A stretch of 5,548 nt of DNA from CAWKZT01 sp963854565 (GTDB taxonomy: Bacteria > Actinomycetota > Acidimicrobiia > Acidimicrobiales > JAHEJN01), in NCBI GenBank assembly GCA_963854565.1, contig CAWKZT010000124.1, positions 1 through 5,548 on the forward strand. Reading direction: 5' to 3'. Position 1 is the first letter of the stretch. Every line of letters begins with the position of its first letter. Below are positions 1-5,548 of the stretch, piece after piece. Both the position numbers and the translations under genes were made by a program. The notes under the pieces are model-generated. The model was not told where the DNA came from and ran no database searches. It was given only the letters and a program-made list of their open reading frames with translations.

Positions 1-897
1 CGGTGGAAAGTACTCTTGCTCTTCAGTAACGGTAATTTCTTCGACACCGTTGAGCGGCGCAAGCGCATCGATGACCTGCCGCACGAGATCTTCGGGAGCT
101 GATGCGCCCGCAGTGAGGCCCACCTTGCCGCTGAGGTCATCGGGGAGTTCGCTGGCGGCGTTGATTCGGAGCACCCGTGGGCACCCTGCTTCGATGGCGA
201 GGCTCTCCAGAGCCGTGGTATTGGAAGAGTTGGCTGAGCCAACGACAACCATGGCGTCGCATCGATCGACGATGGCGAGCAACGCCGACTGGCGATTGGT
301 GGTCGCGAAACAGAGGTCGCTTCGGCCTGGCGTCCACATTTCTGGGTACCTATCTTGGGCGGCGGCGGCGATGCTTTCCCAGTCTCGGTGACTAAGTGTT
401 GTTTGGGCGAGCAGTGCCACGGGTTCGTCAAACTCCGGTAGAGCGGCAACTTCGGCCACTGATTCAACTCGTGAGATGGACAGGGGAGCGACGGCCATCG
501 TCCCTTCGGCTTCTTCGTGGCCTTCGTGGCCGACGTACACAATGCGGTAGCCGCGTGCGGCGCGAACCTTGACTTCGTGGTGGACTTTGGTAACCAACGG
601 GCATACGGCATCCACCGCGAAACCACCGGTAGCAGCGGCCGCTGTGACTACCTCGGGGGCCGATCCGTGGGCGGACAACATGACCGGCGAACCTGCGGGC
701 ACCTCGGTGATGTCGTTGACGAAGGTTACGCCGAGGGACTCAAAGCGTTCTACAACGCGGGCATTGTGAACTATTTCGTGGTAGCAGTACACCGGCTCGT
801 CGAAGGTGCGAACCATCCACCCCAGTGCCTTGATGGCCATCTCGACGCCGGCACAAAACCCGCGGGGAGCGGCCAGCAAGATCTTGTCAACAGCCAT
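1..897 (-). CDS. ispH: 4-hydroxy-3-methylbut-2-enyl diphosphate reductase (IspH/LytB), 3' end outside window
   Basis: IspH is the last enzyme of the MEP isoprenoid pathway. It is a cytoplasmic [4Fe-4S] enzyme that reductively dehydroxylates HMBPP to IPP and DMAPP. The minus strand is open for 299 codons from the ATG at 897-895 to the window edge. The family is usually about 310-330 residues, so only a short C-terminal tail is missing. All three cluster cysteines are visible: C15 in PRGFCAGV, C99 in DAVCPLVTKVH and C196 in DLCFATTNRQ. Substrate-binding motifs are also present: HEIVHN (40-45), SAHGS (75-79), GHEGHEEAEGT (123-133, with the catalytic Glu at 129), QTTLS (165-169), GSANSSNT (220-227) and TAGASAPE (262-269). 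The HEE form replaces the HPE of E. coli and, as I recall, is usual in actinobacteria. The ATG directly precedes the conserved first strand and has no Shine-Dalgarno, but a TAGCCT box ends 6 nt before it, suggesting a leaderless mRNA. It is transcribed divergently from the DUF512 gene. Confidence 0.97.
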   Translation of the reverse strand, partial: MAVDKILLAAPRGFCAGVEMAIKALGWMVRTFDEPVYCYHEIVHNARVVERFESLGVTFVNDITEVPAGSPVMLSAHGSAPEVVTAAAATGGFAVDAVCPLVTKVHHEVKVRAARGYRIVYVGHEGHEEAEGTMAVAPLSISRVESVAEVAALPEFDEPVALLAQTTLSHRDWESIAAAAQDRYPEMWTPGRSDLCFATTNRQSALLAIVDRCDAMVVVGSANSSNTTALESLAIEAGCPRVLRINAASELPDDLSGKVGLTAGASAPEDLVRQVIDALAPLNGVEEITVTEEQEYFPP

Positions 898-903
898 ACC
901 GCA

Positions 904-909
904 AGGCTA
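904..909 (-). promoter_or_regulatory. Putative -10 box for leaderless ispH transcript
   Basis: On the minus strand the hexamer TAGCCT (909 to 904) fits the TAnnnT actinobacterial -10 pattern. Six bases (TGCGGT) separate it from the ispH ATG, so transcription would begin at or next to the A of the start codon. There is no purine-rich Shine-Dalgarno in front of the ATG, which agrees with leaderless translation. I see no good -35 hexamer at 16-18 bp. The short motif can occur by chance, so this is an inference from position. Confidence 0.4.
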
Positions 910-962
910 TGCGACTTCGGACACATTTGAGCGGAACCCGAAGCCCTATGGCACAGCGCTTG

Positions 963-968
963 TACCCT
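963..968 (+). promoter_or_regulatory. Putative -10 box for DUF512-der operon
   Basis: TACCCT fits TAnnnT and ends 8 nt before the ATG at 977, predicting a transcript with a leader of 0-2 nt. The only purine-rich tract, AGGGGG at 969-974, lies 2 nt from the ATG, too close for a normal Shine-Dalgarno. That again favours a leaderless start. No convincing -35 is visible; TTGAGC at 927-932 is 30 bp away, too far to pair with this box. Confidence 0.35.
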
Positions 969-976
969 AGGGGGCT

Positions 977-2365
977 ATGTCGTATCCAAGAGTCACCGGG
1001 GTAACTCCCGACTCAGCTGCCGCCGAGGCTGGCATCGTGGTGGGGGATGAGTTTGTCGCGATCAACGGCGAACGCCCTCGTGACATTCTTGAGTATCAAC
1101 GGCTGGTAGACGAGACCGAACTGGTGATTGACGTCAGCCGCGGTGGTCTTGAGTTCGCGGTCGACATTGAGAAGGCCGCCGGAGCACCCTTGGGCGCCGA
1201 TATCGAGTCCGCTCTGTTCGATCAGGTTCGCACGTGTGACAATCATTGCGAATTTTGCTTTATCTATCAACTGCCTCCCGGGATGCGAAAGAGCCTCTAC
1301 CTCAAAGACGACGACTACCGGCTGTCGTTTTTGTACGGTAATTTCACGACACTCACGCGGTTCACCGAGGCAGACCTTGAGCGCGTGATAGACGAACGGC
1401 TTTCGCCCATCAACGTAAGCATTCATGCGATCGATTTAGATGCCCGGAACGAAATGCTTCGCAATCGCAGGGGAGGGCCCACTCTGCGTTGGCTCCGTGC
1501 GCTTTTGGACGCCGGTATCGAAGTTCATGGTCAGGTTGTGGTGTGTCCCGGCTTAAATGACGGTGCGGTGCTAGATGACACCCTGGCTTCGGTTCTCGAC
1601 CGGTTCCCCGAGCTGGCGAGCGTCTGTGTGGTGCCCTTAGGGGTAAGCAAGTTCAACCCAGAACCTCGCATGCGGGCCCACACTCGCGAAGAGTCCGTAG
1701 TTGTGGTTGAAACCGTCGAGGATTGGCAGGACATTTTCCTGCGAGTGTTGGGCCGACGCATGGTGTTCTTGGCCGACGAGTATTACCTGTTGGCCGACCG
1801 CGAGTTCGCCAGTTCCGAAACCTACGAAGGTTTTGCGATGTACGAAGACGGTGTCGGAATGGTCCGCACCTTCCAGGCTGAGTTTCACGGCGAGACCGAG
1901 AACGCCCAGCGTCCCGGAGCTGGTTTCTTTGCGTGGGTCGATGGCGCCCCGGCCGAGGGGTACCGGGCGCCCCGAGCGCCTGGTGCGGTCACGATCATGC
2001 CGCGTGCCAGTGCCCCAGTGGCCATCCTCACGGGTCCGCTGGCCGCCGAGTCATTGCGCAAACTGGTCGCCGAACTCGATCGAGACGATGTCCGTGTAAT
2101 AGCGGTCGCTAACGAGTTCTTTGGAGGCAATGTTGGCGTTGCTGGCCTGATGGTTGGCAGCGATCTTCAACGGGTTCTGGCCAACGAACCCGCCGGTCAC
2201 CGTTACCTGCTTCCTGACGTGTGCTTGTCTGGTGACACGTTCCTCGACGGCACAACCCCTGCAGATCTTCCTCTGCCGGTCGAAATTATTCCTACCGACG
2301 GCATTGCGCTGCGCGAAGCGCTCGCTCTCCAGCCGTCTGCTACCTCTGTAGAGCTGGTCTCATGA
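977..2365 (+). CDS. DUF512 family protein: PDZ domain plus radical-SAM-like Fe-S oxidoreductase
   Basis: This 462-residue protein has no established reaction. Residues about 5-45 form a short PDZ-like domain (motifs DSAAAEAGIVVGDEFVAING). Next comes a radical-SAM-like region with C87-x3-C91-x2-C94 (RTCDNHCEFCFIYQLP), the spacing that binds a SAM-coordinated [4Fe-4S] cluster. Family blocks follow: KDDDYRLSFLYGNF (110-123), LSPINVSIHA (142-151) and VVVCPGLNDG (187-196). The C-terminal DUF512 domain carries NEFFGGNVGVAGLMVG (379-394) and LLPDVCLSGDTFLDGTT (411-427). This architecture matches the family once described as a putative Fe-S oxidoreductase in cyanobacteria (TIGR03279) and found in clostridia and actinobacteria. 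The ATG at 977 gives a complete PDZ start. Its TGA overlaps the ATG of der by 4 nt, so the two are probably translationally coupled. The protein is likely cytoplasmic, since I see no signal peptide or membrane segment. Family assignment is firm; function is unknown. Confidence 0.93.
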   Translation: MSYPRVTGVTPDSAAAEAGIVVGDEFVAINGERPRDILEYQRLVDETELVIDVSRGGLEFAVDIEKAAGAPLGADIESALFDQVRTCDNHCEFCFIYQLPPGMRKSLYLKDDDYRLSFLYGNFTTLTRFTEADLERVIDERLSPINVSIHAIDLDARNEMLRNRRGGPTLRWLRALLDAGIEVHGQVVVCPGLNDGAVLDDTLASVLDRFPELASVCVVPLGVSKFNPEPRMRAHTREESVVVVETVEDWQDIFLRVLGRRMVFLADEYYLLADREFASSETYEGFAMYEDGVGMVRTFQAEFHGETENAQRPGAGFFAWVDGAPAEGYRAPRAPGAVTIMPRASAPVAILTGPLAAESLRKLVAELDRDDVRVIAVANEFFGGNVGVAGLMVGSDLQRVLANEPAGHRYLLPDVCLSGDTFLDGTTPADLPLPVEIIPTDGIALREALALQPSATSVELVS

Positions 2366-3675
2366 GTCTTCCAACTGTTGTAATTGCCGGCCGACCAAAC
2401 GTCGGCAAATCTACGCTGATGAACCGGATTTACGGTAGTCGCGAAGCCATTGTCGAGGAGCGCCCTGGCGTCACCCGAGACCGCAAGTCGGTCGAGGCCG
2501 AGTGGCTCGGCCGTCACTTCACCGTGGTAGACACCGGCGGCTGGATGGTAGCTGATGCCGATCAGCTCGATGGCAAAGTTGCGCGCCAGGCCGAAGAGGG
2601 CATCGCCGAAGCCGACCTGGTGTTGTTCGTCGTCGACGGAACGGTCGGAGCAACCGATGCCGATGCGCAGGTGGCCGAAGTCTTGCGACGTACCGGTGTC
2701 CCGGTGTTACTTGTGGCTAACAAGGTTGATGATGCCAAACACGAAAGTGGCATCTGGGATCTTATGTCCCTTGGCATGGGGGAGCCGTTCCCTATCAGTG
2801 CGCTTCACAGCCGCGGTACGGGCGATCTACTAGATGCCGTAATCGAACGCTTCGACGAGGCCGACATGGCAGCGGAGAATATCGCCGCTAACAATGGCGA
2901 GGCCGACATGTTGGCTATCTCCATTGTCGGCCGACCCAACGTGGGTAAGTCCACTTTGTTCAACCAACTTGTGGGTGACGAGCGTGCCGTTGTGCACGAC
3001 ATGCCCGGGACCACCCGCGACAGTGTCGATACGTTGATAGAAACCGAATTCGGGACGATCAAGCTGGTCGATACGGCCGGCATGCGACGTAAGGCCCGTA
3101 TCGAGGACGACACTGAGTATTACTCGATGATTCGTGCCTTGGCCACCGTGGACTATTGCGATGTAGCCCTGCTGGTTATTGACGCCACCGATGGCATTAC
3201 CCACCAAGACCAGCGGCTCGCCGAACGTATCGACGGCGCCGGTTGTCCGGTAGTCATTGTGCTCAATAAATGGGAACTACCTAGCAACGAGGACCGGCGC
3301 GAGGTCGAATATCAGATCGAACAAAAGATGCACTTTCTGGCCAACGCCCCGATTCTCAAGATCAGTGCGCTCACCGGAAAGGGAGTTAAGCGTCTGTTGC
3401 CAACCCTGCAAGAAGTTATTGGCGACTACAGCACCCGTATCCCAACACGCGAGGTCAACCAGGTACTCCGTAAGGCTCAGGCCATGCATCGTGCGCCGGA
3501 CGGAGCCCGTGTCCTGTACGGATTGCAGGGGGCTACCAACCCTCCTACCTTCACGTTTTTCGCCAATCACAAGCTGCATCCGACCTATTTGCGCTATCTC
3601 GAGCGGTCATTGCGCGAAGAATTTGAACTCGGCAGCACGCCAATCAAGATTAGGGTTCGTCGCCGGTCCGAATAG
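2362..3675 (+). CDS. der: Ribosome biogenesis GTPase Der (EngA)
   Basis: Der is an essential GTPase with two tandem G domains that acts in late maturation of the 50S subunit. At 437 residues it has the normal length. G domain 1 shows the P-loop GRPNVGKS (10-17), GVTRDR (36-41), DTGG (57-60), NKVD (120-123) and SAL (146-148). G domain 2 shows GRPNVGKS (190-197), GTTRDS (216-221), DTAG (237-240), NKWE (302-305) and SAL (335-337). The C-terminal KH-like domain runs from about 350 to the end (motif TFTFFANHKLHPTYLRYLE) and finishes with a basic RVRRRSE tail, typical for the family. The second G4 motif ends in Glu instead of the usual Asp of NKxD, a conservative change that deserves a look. The ATG overlaps the stop of the upstream DUF512 gene (ATGA) and has only a weak purine stretch before it, so expression probably depends on upstream translation. 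No terminator hairpin separates it from the next gene. Confidence 0.98.
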   Translation: MSLPTVVIAGRPNVGKSTLMNRIYGSREAIVEERPGVTRDRKSVEAEWLGRHFTVVDTGGWMVADADQLDGKVARQAEEGIAEADLVLFVVDGTVGATDADAQVAEVLRRTGVPVLLVANKVDDAKHESGIWDLMSLGMGEPFPISALHSRGTGDLLDAVIERFDEADMAAENIAANNGEADMLAISIVGRPNVGKSTLFNQLVGDERAVVHDMPGTTRDSVDTLIETEFGTIKLVDTAGMRRKARIEDDTEYYSMIRALATVDYCDVALLVIDATDGITHQDQRLAERIDGAGCPVVIVLNKWELPSNEDRREVEYQIEQKMHFLANAPILKISALTGKGVKRLLPTLQEVIGDYSTRIPTREVNQVLRKAQAMHRAPDGARVLYGLQGATNPPTFTFFANHKLHPTYLRYLERSLREEFELGSTPIKIRVRRRSE

Positions 3676-3716
3676 ACCATTTTTGAGTGGAAACCCCTAT
3701 ACGGCATTGGGGCAAC

Positions 3717-3722
3717 TACCAT
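3717..3722 (+). promoter_or_regulatory. Putative -10 box setting a leaderless phosphatase start
   Basis: TACCAT fits TAnnnT and is followed by exactly six bases (CTGACT) and the ATG at 3729, the same spacing as at ispH. It suggests the phosphatase has its own promoter in the 53-bp gap after der, and that translation begins at 3729 and not at the GTG at 3687. No -35 element is evident. The short motif makes this a tentative call. Confidence 0.35.
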
Positions 3723-3728
3723 CTGACT

Positions 3729-4838
3729 ATGGTTACTGGCCTTCTCCTCATAGTTGCTGCGGTGTGTGCCGTTGCGGCTGGCGCATGGGCGCGGTCGGTT
3801 GGTTTCCGCTACACGTTTGTCCGACGCCTCGAAGATCAGGTCAACGCGGCGGTCGGCGACAACGAGGACAACGAGCAACTTGACGACGCGCTGACGGTTG
3901 CCCGGTCGGCCTTTCGGCGTGAAGCACACGCCACCTTGCTGTATTTCTTGTTGGCTATCGCAATTCTTGTCGTGGCGTTTACGTCGGGTCGGTCCTGGGT
4001 TGGCCTGTTTGGTCTGGTTGCGGTACCTGCCATCATCTCGGTTGTGTGGGCCCGTAACGCGGTAATCGATGCGAGGGCCGCCGAATCACGTTTCGAAGTC
4101 GAGCGTCGCGCCGAAGAAGCTTTAGCTCAGGAAGATCTCGCTCCCAAGGCATGGGCCAGTCGTTTGGCCCCTGACGTGTTGCCTGCCTTTGGTGGATTCG
4201 AAGTTGGTCGCGTTTATCAGGCCGGTTCCGGGTTGATGGCCGGTGACTTCTTCGACATTTTCCACGTGGCGCCTACCCGTCTGGCCGCGGTGATCGGCGA
4301 TGTGTCTGGGCATGGCGTCGAGTCGTCAATTTCCGCCTTCCAGGCCAAATATCTTTTGCGGGTCTTTCTTCGAGAGTTTCGTGATCCGGCTCAGGCACTC
4401 GAAGAACTCAACCGCACGATGAGCGACACCGACCGTACCGAGGAGTTCATTTCCTTGGTGGTCGTCGTATTCGATACGGAGGCGAAGACCCTTCGTTATG
4501 TATCGGCGGGTCACCCGGCGGCGATGTTCTGGCACGAACGAGAGATTCATCCGCTGGCCGCCACCGGACCACTGGTGATGCTCGATCCCAAGGGCGAGTA
4601 CTACTCACGCGAACTTCCACTGGGCGAAGACGACATGTTGTTGATGTACACCGACGGCTTGTCCGAGGTGCGGCGCAATGGCGAACAATTTGGCGAAGAG
4701 CGTATTGCCACGGTTATGCGTCGCGATCCGGGCATCAGCCCAGATGTTCTGTGCAAGCAGTTACTCGAGGTAGCCCGGGATTATGCGGCTGGTCCGATCG
4801 ATGATGATGTTGCCATCATGGCCATCCGGCACACGTAG
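3729..4838 (+). CDS. Membrane-anchored SpoIIE-type PP2C serine/threonine phosphatase
   Basis: With this start the protein has 369 residues. It dephosphorylates Ser/Thr-phosphoproteins; relatives such as SpoIIE and RsbU act on anti-anti-sigma factors, but the substrate here is unknown. Three hydrophobic segments lie at about 4-21, 69-84 and 90-107. Arg-rich stretches after the first and third, and a four-to-six-residue turn between the second and third, predict an outside N-terminus and a cytoplasmic catalytic domain. A charged helical linker (about 115-140) leads to the PP2C domain, which has all metal-binding motifs: AGDFFD (171-176), GDVSGHG (190-196), SAGHP (259-263), YTDG (307-310) and DDDVAI (358-363). 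It should be active. No PAS, GAF, HAMP or response-regulator domain is present, so any signal must come through the membrane part or a partner. An in-frame GTG at 3687 would add 14 polar residues but has no Shine-Dalgarno; I prefer the ATG because it follows TACCAT at leaderless spacing and directly precedes the first membrane segment. Confidence 0.92.
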   Translation: MVTGLLLIVAAVCAVAAGAWARSVGFRYTFVRRLEDQVNAAVGDNEDNEQLDDALTVARSAFRREAHATLLYFLLAIAILVVAFTSGRSWVGLFGLVAVPAIISVVWARNAVIDARAAESRFEVERRAEEALAQEDLAPKAWASRLAPDVLPAFGGFEVGRVYQAGSGLMAGDFFDIFHVAPTRLAAVIGDVSGHGVESSISAFQAKYLLRVFLREFRDPAQALEELNRTMSDTDRTEEFISLVVVVFDTEAKTLRYVSAGHPAAMFWHEREIHPLAATGPLVMLDPKGEYYSRELPLGEDDMLLMYTDGLSEVRRNGEQFGEERIATVMRRDPGISPDVLCKQLLEVARDYAAGPIDDDVAIMAIRHT

Positions 4839-4849
4839 ATACCGCTGAG

Positions 4850-5065
4850 ATGCCCTGGTGCGACCCTTGTGCCAAGTTCTATAGTCCCAATGCTGCGAAC
4901 GTGGATGGCACGTGCCCGGTGTGCGAGACGGCACTGGACGCCCCAGTTACTGTGGTGGAGCGCAACACCGTGCCCTGGCATTTCTGGGTGCTGGTGGCTG
5001 GTGTGAGCATCTATCTGGGTTGGCGTGCGATACAAGGGATTATTGCCCTAAGCGGGGTCTTCTAG
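4850..5065 (+). CDS. Small zinc-ribbon protein with one transmembrane segment, function unknown
   Basis: This 71-residue protein begins with a compact zinc ribbon: C4-x2-C7 and C22-x2-C25, separated by 14 residues, with the second knuckle reading GTCPVCETAL. After a short linker a hydrophobic segment runs from about 43 to 58 (VPWHFWVLVAGVSIYLGW), followed by an Arg and another mildly hydrophobic stretch to the C-terminus. It is probably an inner-membrane protein with the ribbon on the cytoplasmic side. The start is 11 bp after the phosphatase stop with no intervening terminator, so the two genes are likely co-transcribed. The preceding CTGAG is a poor Shine-Dalgarno. The paired Cys knuckles and the membrane segment in one frame, tight against the upstream gene, support a real gene despite its size. 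I do not recognise a named family; similar tiny ribbon proteins occur in actinobacterial genomes without known function. Confidence 0.78.
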   Translation: MPWCDPCAKFYSPNAANVDGTCPVCETALDAPVTVVERNTVPWHFWVLVAGVSIYLGWRAIQGIIALSGVF

Positions 5066-5090
5066 GGGTCGCATTCGTGGCTCGTGCGGT

Positions 5091-5096
5091 TAGGGT
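5091..5096 (+). promoter_or_regulatory. Possible -10 box for tRNA-Pro
   Basis: TAGGGT fits TAnnnT and would place transcription start near 5103, about 7 nt before the mature tRNA 5' end, leaving a short leader for RNase P to remove. No clear -35 is seen in the 44-bp gap after the zinc-ribbon gene, so the tRNA could instead be processed from read-through. Confidence 0.25.
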
Positions 5097-5109
5097 ATTC
5101 GTCGCACCA

Positions 5110-5184
5110 CGGGCTGTGGCGCAGCTTGGTTAGCGCGTCGGTCTGGGGGACCGAAGGTCGGAGGTTCAAATCCTCTCAGCCCGA
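5110..5184 (+). tRNA. tRNA-Pro, anticodon GGG
   Basis: A full cloverleaf folds by eye in 75 nt. The acceptor stem CGGGCTG (5110-5116) pairs perfectly with CAGCCCG (5177-5183). The D arm is GCGC/GCGC around AGCTTGGTTA. The anticodon stem TCGGT/ACCGA (5138-5142, 5150-5154) encloses the loop CTGGGGG with anticodon GGG at 5145-5147. The variable loop is AGGTC, and the T arm GGAGG/CCTCT (one G-U pair) encloses TTCAAAT. The C1-G72 pair, A73 discriminator and G37 after the anticodon agree with bacterial proline tRNAs. It decodes CCC and CCU. The sequence after A73 is CAA, so CCA is not encoded and must be added by a nucleotidyltransferase. Transposase debris begins about 115 nt downstream. Confidence 0.97.
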
Positions 5185-5299
5185 CAAGATATAAACGAAG
5201 GTCACCGACTTATTCAGTCCAACTGCACCTCTTTAGTAGCGTCGGAGATATGCGGAATGGGCGCGAGATGTAGAGCCTAACTCTGTAGCAGCGCTAAGC
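5185..5299. other. Non-coding stretch after tRNA-Pro, nothing identified
   Basis: This AT-richer stretch has stops in the plus frames, no convincing hairpin-plus-T-tract terminator for the tRNA, and no recognisable repeat of the tRNA 3' end within the window. It may be part of the decayed insertion element that follows, but no protein similarity is visible. Confidence 0.4.
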
Positions 5300-5548
5300 C
5301 GTCCCTCCATGGCGAGAGTCAACGACTGCTCAACGGATGGCAGAAGACGGCCGTAGGAGCTCGACTGCCGGTCCACCTTTCTATTCTTCGCTGTGAACAG
5401 CTCACCCGATCCGAACTTAGAGCAATCCTGTTCGACTACATCGAAGTGTTCTACAACCGGGAACGACACCAAGCCCGCCTCGACCACCAAACCCCGCGGC
5501 ATCCAAAGCAGCATGACCAATCACAACAACCCGCGTCTCAAAACCAGG
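5300..5548 (+). pseudogene. Decayed IS3-family transposase (OrfB, C-terminal part)
   Basis: Two pieces of an IS3-type OrfB integrase core appear in different plus frames. From about 5303 one frame reads PSMARVNDCSTDG, resembling the family block SMSRVGDCYDNA that precedes the catalytic Glu; this frame hits a TAG at 5354-5356. From about 5401 another frame reads LTRSELRAILFDYIEVFYN followed by RERHQARLDHQTP, a clear match to the family C-terminal block (R-A-I-F-x-Y-I-E-x-x-Y-N-R-x-R-H). The distance between the blocks, about 101 nt, is close to the roughly 34 residues expected, so a net one-base loss plus point decay would explain the broken frame. The catalytic Glu region (ESFF in intact proteins) is not recognisable. 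No start codon or upstream DDE part is present, so it is inactive. The tail beyond HQTP stays open to the window edge and may hold the element's right end. The C-terminal block is convincing; the first block is weaker. Confidence 0.65.

Noticed and set aside
502..534. IspH HPE motif altered to HEE
   Set aside because: The Pro-to-Glu change next to the catalytic Glu is, as I recall, the normal actinobacterial form (GHEGHEE), so it is a lineage marker and not a defect.
517..930. Plus-strand open frame of 137 codons opposite ispH
   Set aside because: It is antisense to a clearly coding ispH, with no family motif and no ribosome binding site; the openness comes from codon bias of the real gene.
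3694..3712. CCCC-N11-GGGG hairpin between der and the phosphatase gene
   Set aside because: Only four pairs with a long loop and no following T tract, so it cannot be supported as a terminator or operator.
3257..3883. Plus-strand 208-codon frame overlapping the end of der and the start of the phosphatase
   Set aside because: It overlaps the conserved Der second G domain and KH domain in another frame, is rich in Arg, Cys and Ser, and shows no domain.
5233..5520. Minus-strand 95-codon frame at the right end
   Set aside because: It lies opposite the recognisable IS3 OrfB C-terminal block and has no motif of its own, so it is a shadow of the decayed transposase.
5105..5548. Possible complete integrative element attached to the tRNA 3' end
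   Set aside because: No integrase gene and no repeat of the tRNA 3' end is visible in the window; only transposase debris can be supported.

Overview
The window looks like chromosomal core DNA from an actinobacterium of moderately high GC, possibly an Acidimicrobiia-like lineage. The lineage call is inference. It rests on an IspH with the GHEGHEE form of the H/E motif that I associate with actinobacteria, apparent leaderless gene starts (a TAnnnT box directly before the ATG with no usable Shine-Dalgarno), and a tRNA gene without an encoded CCA end.

Layout. Positions 1-897 (minus strand) hold ispH, whose 3' end lies beyond the left edge; it makes isoprenoid precursors. A 79-bp divergent promoter region (898-976) separates it from a plus-strand run of four genes: a PDZ/radical-SAM-like DUF512 protein of unknown reaction (977-2365); the ribosome-assembly GTPase Der (2362-3675), overlapping the previous stop by ATGA; a membrane-anchored SpoIIE-type PP2C phosphatase (about 3729-4838); and a 71-residue zinc-ribbon protein with one membrane segment (4850-5065). 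A proline tRNA with anticodon GGG follows (5110-5184). The last 364 bases hold no intact gene. From about 5300 to the right edge there is a frame-broken remnant of an IS3-family OrfB transposase; 5185-5299 holds nothing I can identify.

How the genes relate. ispH, DUF512 and der form a neighbourhood that I recall from other bacterial phyla, which hints that the DUF512 protein has a housekeeping role, perhaps tied to ribosome or translation quality. The phosphatase and zinc-ribbon protein are 11 bp apart and probably co-transcribed. Both appear to be inner-membrane proteins with cytoplasmic domains, so they may work together, but no partner (anti-sigma factor or anti-anti-sigma factor) is visible here. 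Most of the window is ordinary core genome. The least explained parts are the phosphatase/zinc-ribbon pair, the DUF512 enzyme, and the decayed transposase next to the tRNA.
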